Below are positions 58,922 to 64,000 of a stretch of 64,000 nt of DNA, one piece after another (within the stretch, counting starts at the first letter, position 1; every line of letters starts with the position of its first letter). Source of the stretch: Microvirga sp. TS319 (lineage in GTDB: Bacteria; Pseudomonadota; Alphaproteobacteria; Rhizobiales; Beijerinckiaceae); NCBI RefSeq assembly GCF_041276405.1, contig NZ_JBGGGT010000002.1:2829001-2893000 (forward strand), written 5' to 3'. Under the pieces are notes generated by a model that saw only the letters and a list, made by a program, of their open reading frames with translations, had not been told where the DNA came from and searched no databases. The translations under genes and the position numbers were made by a program.

Positions 58922-59196
58922 TCGCAAACGGTCTCTTCCGCAGAGGATAGCCTTCCGAACGCATCGGCCTGCCGGTGCATCACCGTACGGCAGTTCTCGG
59001 CCCCGAATCCTTGCTGTGTATCTCCGTAGACGCGGCTTTCATAGACACGACCGGATTGGTAGCCCGGTCCAAACTGATAGGAACCGTAGGAGACATCGGC
59101 CGAGGTCGAACAGCCTGCGAGGGCTGTGCCGATGATGCTCCCAAGGACCGCCACGACGAGGCGAGCTTCCGAACGCCGGTTCCTCTGCCACTGCAT
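58918..59196 (-). CDS. small lipoprotein
   Basis: 92 residues. MQWQRNRRSEARLVVAVLGS leads to lipobox LAGC (Cys near residue 30), then a Tyr/Gly-rich stretch (VSYGSYQFGPGYQSGRVYESRVYGD) and a tail with two Cys (AENCRTVMHRQADAFGRL...TVCD). GGGAGGGA before ATG 59196 fixes the start. Outer-membrane or periplasmic anchoring is likely. TAG stop from the adjacent element. Confidence 0.75.
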   Translation of the reverse strand: MQWQRNRRSEARLVVAVLGSIIGTALAGCSTSADVSYGSYQFGPGYQSGRVYESRVYGDTQQGFGAENCRTVMHRQADAFGRLSSAEETVCD

Positions 59197-59255
59197 CAAT
59201 TCCCTCCCGGTTGCCATGGGGTACGGAACGCCGCCCGTACCGTTCGAGGAGACAT

Positions 59256-59434
59256 ATAGAGCAGCGCGCGAAGAAGTGGGAACCGGTTCTTCGCGAAGAA
59301 CGGGGGCCACATTTTCGCGCGCTGCGCTAGAGCATCGGACCTGAAATGTGGGAATCGGTTTTGCGTGAAAAGATGCTCGAAAGCGGTGGCTTACAGCGCC
59401 GGTTGTGCGTTCGATTCCACGTCCGGTGCTGTAG
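59256..59434. repeat. palindromic elements in tandem
   Basis: TAGAGCAGCGCGCGAAGAAG ... CGCGCGCTGCGCTAG, then AGAGCATCGGACCTGAAATG ... TTCCACGTCCGGTGCTGTAG. Between the lipoprotein promoter side and the porin terminator. Confidence 0.85.
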
Positions 59435-59465
59435 TCTGCTGCGCGGTTTCCTTTCCAGAAAAACG

Positions 59466-59490
59466 AAAACCCCGGCGTTCGCCGGGGTTT
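59466..59490 (-). terminator. intrinsic terminator of the porin gene
   Basis: CCCCGGCG / CGCCGGGG stem with a two-base loop; on the minus strand it is followed by TTTTCGTTTTT. It lies 25 bases after the porin stop. Confidence 0.88.
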
Positions 59491-59515
59491 CCTTTCAACA
59501 GGTGGAATGAGCCGA

Positions 59516-60748
59516 TCAGAAGTCGCGCTGCACGCGCAGACGGCCTTCCCAAGCGTCGGACGTACGCTCGCCGGGAGCGCGCGGGTTGACGTTGGCGTAG
59601 AGCACCTCGACGCCGAGGTCGAGGCCTGCAACCGGCGACCAGATCACGTTCGAGCCTGCGCGCCACTCGGTGAAGTCGCTGCCGGGAATGCCGGCGCCCA
59701 GCTCGACGCGAGCGTACGAACCGAACAGGTTCTGGCGGATCTCGGGGGTCCAATAGTGACGCAGACCGCCGGCGACCGACCATGCACGGGTCTTGTCGAT
59801 ATTCCCGTTGACGTCATAGCCGGCATCCGCAACGCCCTCGCCATCGCCATAACCGACATAGCCGGGAGCACCGTTCGCGTAGGTCGCGGCAATCCACAGC
59901 GCGTCGCCCGGAGCGAGCATGGGCAGTTCCAGATTGAGCTGACCGGTCACGGCGAAGCCATACTCGGTATCAGGAGTGACAGTGGTGAGAACGCCGCCGA
60001 CCGTCGCCAGGATCGGCATGCCGCGGAGCTGGTGAAGAGCGCCAGCCACGGTCGCCGATCCCCAGGTGCCGGTATAGGTCAGGTTTCCGACGACGTCGGG
60101 AGCGCGCTGACCGGCCACGAAGCCGGCGCCTTCACCGGGGATGGTGCCGGCGAGAGGGAAGCGATCCGTGAAGCGGCCTTCTTCGAGCGACAGGGTGGCC
60201 GCGAAGCCGTTGCCGAACGTGAAGGTGTAGGCCAGCATGTTGACGTTCGGCTGATCCGACCAGCGGAGCGTGCCGAAGGCCTGGGAGTCGATGTCGCCGT
60301 TGTCGAAGAAGGTCTGGGCGCGACCGGCGGTCAGGCCGCCGAATTGCACGAACGCCTGGTCGACGTCAGGCGACGTGGTGACAATGCCGGGAACGCTGTT
60401 GAAGGCGCCGGTGTTGCGGGTGATCTCGAAGCGGACGAACGTGCGCAGCAGGCCGTAGGCCGTAGCGGTACGAGCGTCGAGCTGGATGCGGCCACGGGCG
60501 CGGAAGCCGATCGCATCGTCGGCGCGGTCGCTCGGCTCGACATAGATGTAGTCAGCGCGGACGCGGCCGCCGACGCGGAGGCAGGTTTCCGTGCCGGGGA
60601 TGTAGAAGAAGCCCGCGCCATAGGTGGAGCAGACGCGAACGTATTCGACAGGCGCGGCCTTCGCGACGGGAAGGTCAGCAGCCTGAGCCCCTGCAACCGC
60701 GGCGAAACCAGCAACCGATCCGAGGAGAAGGCTCTTTGCGAGCTTCAT
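59516..60748 (-). CDS. alphaproteobacterial porin
   Basis: 410 residues. Signal peptide MKLAKSLLLGSVAGFAAVAG-AQA, then ADLPVAKAAPVEYVRVCSTYGAGFFYIPGTETCLRVGGRVRADY, the hallmark start of Rhizobiales Omp2b/RopA-type porins, and a 16-strand barrel ending in aromatic Phe (RVQRDF). Forms trimeric outer-membrane channels. GGAGATCAATC precedes ATG 60748. Two nested inverted repeats lie upstream. Confidence 0.95.
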   Translation of the reverse strand: MKLAKSLLLGSVAGFAAVAGAQAADLPVAKAAPVEYVRVCSTYGAGFFYIPGTETCLRVGGRVRADYIYVEPSDRADDAIGFRARGRIQLDARTATAYGLLRTFVRFEITRNTGAFNSVPGIVTTSPDVDQAFVQFGGLTAGRAQTFFDNGDIDSQAFGTLRWSDQPNVNMLAYTFTFGNGFAATLSLEEGRFTDRFPLAGTIPGEGAGFVAGQRAPDVVGNLTYTGTWGSATVAGALHQLRGMPILATVGGVLTTVTPDTEYGFAVTGQLNLELPMLAPGDALWIAATYANGAPGYVGYGDGEGVADAGYDVNGNIDKTRAWSVAGGLRHYWTPEIRQNLFGSYARVELGAGIPGSDFTEWRAGSNVIWSPVAGLDLGVEVLYANVNPRAPGERTSDAWEGRLRVQRDF

Positions 60749-60848
60749 GATTGATCTCCGAACTTCAAAACGTCTGAGTCCCAGGACCCATATGCAATCG
60801 CGACAATACTCAGCTCGCGGCCTCAGGCAACAATCCGCCGTGCCGGTT

Positions 60849-60905
60849 TTGCCTAGTAAGTATCCACAATGCACAATAGATAGGCAATTTTCGAGGTACC
60901 TCGAA
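60849..60905. promoter_or_regulatory. inverted repeats upstream of the porin gene
   Basis: TTGCCTA at 60849-60855 faces TAGGCAA at 60881-60887, and a 16-bp perfect palindrome TTCGAGGTACCTCGAA occupies 60890-60905, 142 bases before the porin start. They look like operator or sRNA-related sites; no known regulator box is recognised. The remaining part of 60749-61029 shows no gene. Confidence 0.5.
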
Positions 60906-61029
60906 GGTTTCTCGCTCGGTGTGTCATATTCTCCACATATCGGAGCGCCTTCGAACCGCCGACGGCACGGTAGAGGCCCCACCCGTTCCAGGCGAGGCTG
61001 CGGAACCCGGCGCTGCGGGACCCGGCCAA

Positions 61030-61246
61030 GAGTATCGGACGCGGCAAGTGGATCTGCACTTTTGGGATCCATCCGATACCCCTTCTTCGAAAGAGCGCAT
61101 CGTTCTTGCGAAATCCGGGTCCGCTTGTCGCGCGATGCGCTAGAGCATCGGACGCAAAAGCGGGAACTGGTTTTGCGTGAAAAGATGCTTAAGACCATAG
61201 ACTTACAGCGTCGGACGTGAGTTCGATTTCACGTCCGATACGCTAG
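61030..61246. repeat. CTAG-bounded compound palindromic element
   Basis: AGTATCGGACGCGGCAAG ... CCATCCGATACC, GAGCGCATCGTTCTTGCG ... CGCGATGCGCTAG, and AGCATCGGACGCAAAAGC ... CGTCCGATACGCTAG. Right CTAG supplies the stop of the 96-residue exported protein. Confidence 0.9.
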
Positions 61247-61533
61247 TCGTCGAACCAATTGCTCTGGGTCTTGCATCGATACCCGATCGGGCATTGCGGC
61301 GTGTCTCGGGTCGGCACCCATGCGAGTTCGAGAAACTCGTCGAACTGGCAGAAGCTCCGGTCGACGACGAAGCGATCATAGGTATAGGTGCCGGTGCTCA
61401 GCACGGCGGCGCCTCTCGAACGGATGACCTGCTGGGCCTGGCCGCAGGTGAGATTGAGCGTCGATAGACGCTGCTGTGCGTGCACGCCCGAGGCCAGGGC
61501 GAAGAAGGCCAAAGCGAACGCGAGCCGTTTCAT
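61243..61533 (-). CDS. hypothetical exported protein
   Basis: 96 residues. Signal peptide MKRLAFALAFFALASGVHA, mature part begins QQRLSTLNLTCGQAQQVIRSRGAAVLSTGTYTYDRFVV and has four Cys (LTCG, SFCQFDEF, TPQCPIGYRCKT), suggesting two disulfides. Common in Rhizobiales, function unknown. Stop codon TAG comes from the repeat. Confidence 0.75.
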   Translation of the reverse strand: MKRLAFALAFFALASGVHAQQRLSTLNLTCGQAQQVIRSRGAAVLSTGTYTYDRFVVDRSFCQFDEFLELAWVPTRDTPQCPIGYRCKTQSNWFDD

Positions 61534-61642
61534 CGTGCCACCCATCCGTGTTGCGCTGCCCCTGGGCAGCCCTGGTGACGGGATAACGCGAAAGCGGCGG
61601 CTTTGTTACGTTCTCTGGGAGATCGGTCCTAGGACCGATACC

Positions 61643-63199
61643 TCAGAGCATGGCCTGCAGGCGGCGCGCCATCTCCACCGTGGCGGGGTAATCGGTCTTG
61701 CCGGAACCCAGGACGGGAATGGCGGAGACCAGGATCGCTTTCGGGATCCAGAGCTCGGGGAAGCCCTGCCCGCGGGCATGGGCCAGCAGCACGTCACGAT
61801 CGGCATCGGGCTTGTCGGTCACCAGCACGAGCTGCTCGCCTTTGCGGGGGTCCGGCAGGGAGACGACCACATGGTTGAAGTCGGGCCAAAGGGCCTGGAT
61901 CATCGCCTCGATGGCCGCGAGGGACACCATCTCGCCGCCGATCTTGGCGAAGCGCTTCGCCCGGCCGCGGATGGTGACGATGCCGTCGTCCAGCGTGACG
62001 ATGTCGCCCGTGTCGTGCCAGCCGCCGGGAGGCGGAACGATCTGTCCGGGGACGGCAGGATCGAGATACCCCCTCATCACGTTCGGGCCGCGCACATGAA
62101 GGCGGCCGCCTTCATGGATGCCCTCGACCGGATCGAGACGGCTTTCGATTCCCGGCAGGAGCGGCCCGACTGAACCCGGGCGATTGCGGCCCGGCAGGCT
62201 GACGCTGATCACCGGCGAGCATTCGGTCGCGCCGTATCCCTCGAGAATGACGGCACCGTGCTTGGCCCAGAGCGCGCGCGTCTCGTCCTTGACCCGTTCG
62301 GCCCCGGAGATCACGTAGCGGACGCTCGAAAGGTCGTTCTCGCCCGCCGCGCGGGCATAGCCCTGGAGGAAGGTGTCTGTTCCCAACATGAAGGTCGCGC
62401 GCGTGCCGGCGACGAGCTTCGGAATCTGCCGGTAATGGAGAGGGCTCGGATAGAGCACCGATTTCATGCCGTTGAGGATTGCCGTCAGGAGCCCCGCCGT
62501 CAGACCGAAGGAATGGAAGATCGGCAGCGGATCGAAGAACACGTCGTCCGGGGTCAGGATGTCGCCCGCCAGCGCTTTGACCTGATAGGCGTTCGCCACC
62601 AGATTGGCGTTCGACAGCACCACGCCCTTAGGGACCCCTTCGGTGCCCGACGTGAACAGCACGACGGCCGGATCGTCCGGGGCGACCTGCGCCCGGGAGT
62701 GAACCCCGCGCGCCCTCCATGAATCCCAGACACCCCGCAGCTTGTCGAAGCTCGTCAGCGTGGCGCGCACGTCCTCGAGCCAGAGGATCCGCCTCCCCTC
62801 GCCCAGCGACGCGACGATCTCGTCGAGCTTGCCCTGCTCCACGAAGCGGCGGGACGTGACGATGGTCCTGATCCCGGCGATTTCGCAGGCGGCCTTCAGG
62901 TTCTTGAGACCGGACGTGAAGTTCAGGAAGGCCGGAACGCGCCCGAAGGCGTTCAGGCCGAACAGCGTCACCACGATGGCCTGGACGTTCGGCAGCAGCA
63001 CGCCGATCGTTTCCCGGGGCTCCGTCAGGCCCGCGAGCTTGCGTCCGAGAACCAGCGACCCGAGGGCGAGCCGCCCGAAGGTGACGGGCTGCCGCTCCAG
63101 ATCCTCCAGAGCGACCTTGTTCCGCCCGAACCGGTCGCGGGCATCGAGCAACGCTCCGAACAGGCTTTTGCGCGTCCGCGCGATGTCGAATTCCGCCAC
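61643..63199 (-). CDS. AMP-binding acyl-CoA/acyl-ACP synthetase
   Basis: 518 residues of the ANL superfamily. P-loop-like AVVLFTSGTEGVPKGVVLSN (near residue 183), FHSFGLTAGLLTAIL, ILEGYGATECSPV, HDTGDIVTLDDGIVTIRGRAKRFAKIGGEMVSL and the C-terminal Lys in VLGSGKTDYPATVE. Closest to the acyl-ACP synthetase part of Aas proteins, but with no acyltransferase domain. Activates a fatty acid with ATP. Lies 18 bases after gpt, so probably co-transcribed. Confidence 0.9.
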   Translation of the reverse strand: MAEFDIARTRKSLFGALLDARDRFGRNKVALEDLERQPVTFGRLALGSLVLGRKLAGLTEPRETIGVLLPNVQAIVVTLFGLNAFGRVPAFLNFTSGLKNLKAACEIAGIRTIVTSRRFVEQGKLDEIVASLGEGRRILWLEDVRATLTSFDKLRGVWDSWRARGVHSRAQVAPDDPAVVLFTSGTEGVPKGVVLSNANLVANAYQVKALAGDILTPDDVFFDPLPIFHSFGLTAGLLTAILNGMKSVLYPSPLHYRQIPKLVAGTRATFMLGTDTFLQGYARAAGENDLSSVRYVISGAERVKDETRALWAKHGAVILEGYGATECSPVISVSLPGRNRPGSVGPLLPGIESRLDPVEGIHEGGRLHVRGPNVMRGYLDPAVPGQIVPPPGGWHDTGDIVTLDDGIVTIRGRAKRFAKIGGEMVSLAAIEAMIQALWPDFNHVVVSLPDPRKGEQLVLVTDKPDADRDVLLAHARGQGFPELWIPKAILVSAIPVLGSGKTDYPATVEMARRLQAML

Positions 63200-63217
63200 G
63201 GGCGCTCCTTCTCTGCC

Positions 63218-63724
63218 TCAGCCTGCGGAACCTTCGCGGATCGGCGCCTGATAGGCGAGGCCCATGTCCCAGGGGAAATAGATCCAGGTGTCCTGGCTGA
63301 CCTCCGTCACGAAGGTGTCGATCAGCGGGCGCCCGGCCGGCTTGGCGTAGACGGCCGCGAAATGGGCGTTCGGCAGCATGTCGCGAACGATCTTGGCGGT
63401 CTTGCCGGTATCGGTGAGGTCGTCGATCACGAGCACGCCCTTCCCTTGGCCGTCGCCGATCGCCTTGACGGAGGGCGCGATGTCCTTGAGCACCCTCAGC
63501 TCGCCCTGGTTCTTGTAGTCGTGATAGCTGGCGATGCAGACGCTCTCGATCAGGCGCAGATCCAGCTCGCGGGCTACGATGGCGGCCGGCACGAGGCCGC
63601 CGCGGGTGATGCAGATGATCGCCTCGAACGGACCGGCCGAGGCGAGGCGCCAGGCGAGCGCGCGGCAATCGCGGTGAAACTGGTCCCAGGAAACGGGGAA
63701 GGCTTTCGGTGAGGTGGGAGACAT
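63218..63724 (-). CDS. gpt: xanthine phosphoribosyltransferase
   Basis: 168 residues. [16 protein letters not shown] start, [26 protein letters not shown] loop [21 protein letters not shown] (residues 95-115) and [13 protein letters not shown] near the end are typical of Gpt. Salvages xanthine/guanine to nucleotides. Adjacent to a molybdopterin-binding-domain gene, a common pairing in this order. Confidence 0.93.
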   Translation of the reverse strand: MSPTSPKAFPVSWDQFHRDCRALAWRLASAGPFEAIICITRGGLVPAAIVARELDLRLIESVCIASYHDYKNQGELRVLKDIAPSVKAIGDGQGKGVLVIDDLTDTGKTAKIVRDMLPNAHFAAVYAKPAGRPLIDTFVTEVSQDTWIYFPWDMGLAYQAPIREGSAG

Positions 63725-63759
63725 CGGTTCGCTCGTGTGGCTGTCGTGATGAAGTCGGG

Positions 63760-64000
63760 TTACAGGGGAGCCCGGTCGCCTTTCAGACGGCCGAGCAGAT
63801 CGTGAATGGCGGCGGTGGCGGAGGCAACGGCGGCGGGTTCCTTGCCCCGCACGACGATCTGGTTGCGAAAGCCGCTCGCGGAGAACGAGGGATAGGAGCC
63901 GATGGAGAGGTCCGGATGCGCGGCCGCGATCCGGCTCAGGCCTTCGGCATAGAGGCCCTCGGCCAGGCCCTCGGCCTCGATGGTTTCGATGATCATGCGG
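63760..64000 (-). CDS. molybdopterin-binding/CinA-like domain protein, N-terminal part outside window
   Basis: Only the last 80 or so codons are visible: [32 protein letters not shown] and [29 protein letters not shown]. This matches the C-terminal end of MoaB/CinA-type proteins annotated as competence/damage-inducible protein A. The frame is open to the window edge. Confidence 0.75.
   Translation of the reverse strand, partial: RMIIETIEAEGLAEGLYAEGLSRIAAAHPDLSIGSYPSFSASGFRNQIVVRGKEPAAVASATAAIHDLLGRLKGDRAPL

Overview
The window reads as a chromosomal segment of a GC-rich alphaproteobacterium of the order Hyphomicrobiales, most likely Methylobacteriaceae and Microvirga-like. This rests on the gene order rlmB / tRNA-Tyr / tRNA-Gly / tuf / tRNA-Trp / secE-nusG-rplKAJL-rpoB, the DUF3126 protein, the alphaproteobacterial porin, a NepR-type anti-sigma protein, and many short palindromic repeats of the kind common in Rhizobiales. 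The genus is an inference.

Layout. Positions 1-9190 (minus strand) hold the core translation/transcription operon: tuf, tRNA-Trp, secE, nusG, rplK, rplA, rplJ, rplL and a 3'-truncated rpoB. Positions 9191-22884 form an accessory block between tuf and tRNA-Gly, which I expect to be neighbours in relatives. It carries a PPC/DUF296 protein, an AI-2E-type permease, a compact IucA/IucC-like synthetase, a HAD hydrolase coupled to an APH-type kinase, a DUF2231 protein coupled to a sorbosone-dehydrogenase-like lipoprotein, and a lambda-crystallin-type dehydrogenase. It also carries at least four broken genes: a glycogen-debranching remnant, a frameshifted beta-propeller protein, a DUF1259 gene broken by a 14-bp duplication, and an autotransporter split by a repeat. 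A diverged 3' copy of tRNA-Gly lies at its left end, suggesting an old, decaying tRNA-integrated island.

Positions 22885-53973 are mostly intact housekeeping and metabolic genes: tRNA-Gly, -Tyr, -Thr and -Leu, two SpoU methyltransferases, an MHS transporter, MBL hydrolase, cutA, NAD kinase, a MaoC/CitE-like pair, GNAT, flavin reductase, nitroreductase, a YfhO-like membrane protein, a CBS-BON fusion, thrS, yidD, a NifU-like scaffold, folE, hisI, an MFS permease, patatin, a CBS protein, rhomboid, a BTLCP peptidase, gamma carbonic anhydrase, DUF3126, cysE, enoyl-CoA hydratase, a methyltransferase, an alpha/beta hydrolase, a zinc-finger protein and an FAD monooxygenase. Positions 53974-61533 are a gene-sparse, repeat-rich zone with candidate small transcripts, a sensor-kinase remnant, a NepR-like anti-sigma gene, a YflT-like stress protein, a single-domain response regulator, several very small proteins, a lipoprotein, and a porin. 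Several of these have upstream sequences resembling the sigma-EcfG (general stress) promoter. Positions 61643-64000 hold an acyl-CoA/ACP ligase, gpt and the end of a molybdopterin-binding-domain gene.

The most striking pattern is a family of palindromic elements bounded by CTAG. In at least eight genes the TAG stop codon lies in the terminal CTAG of an element, and in one convergent pair both stops come from the two ends of the same element. One copy sits cleanly inside an autotransporter barrel remnant, which suggests the elements are, or were, mobile.
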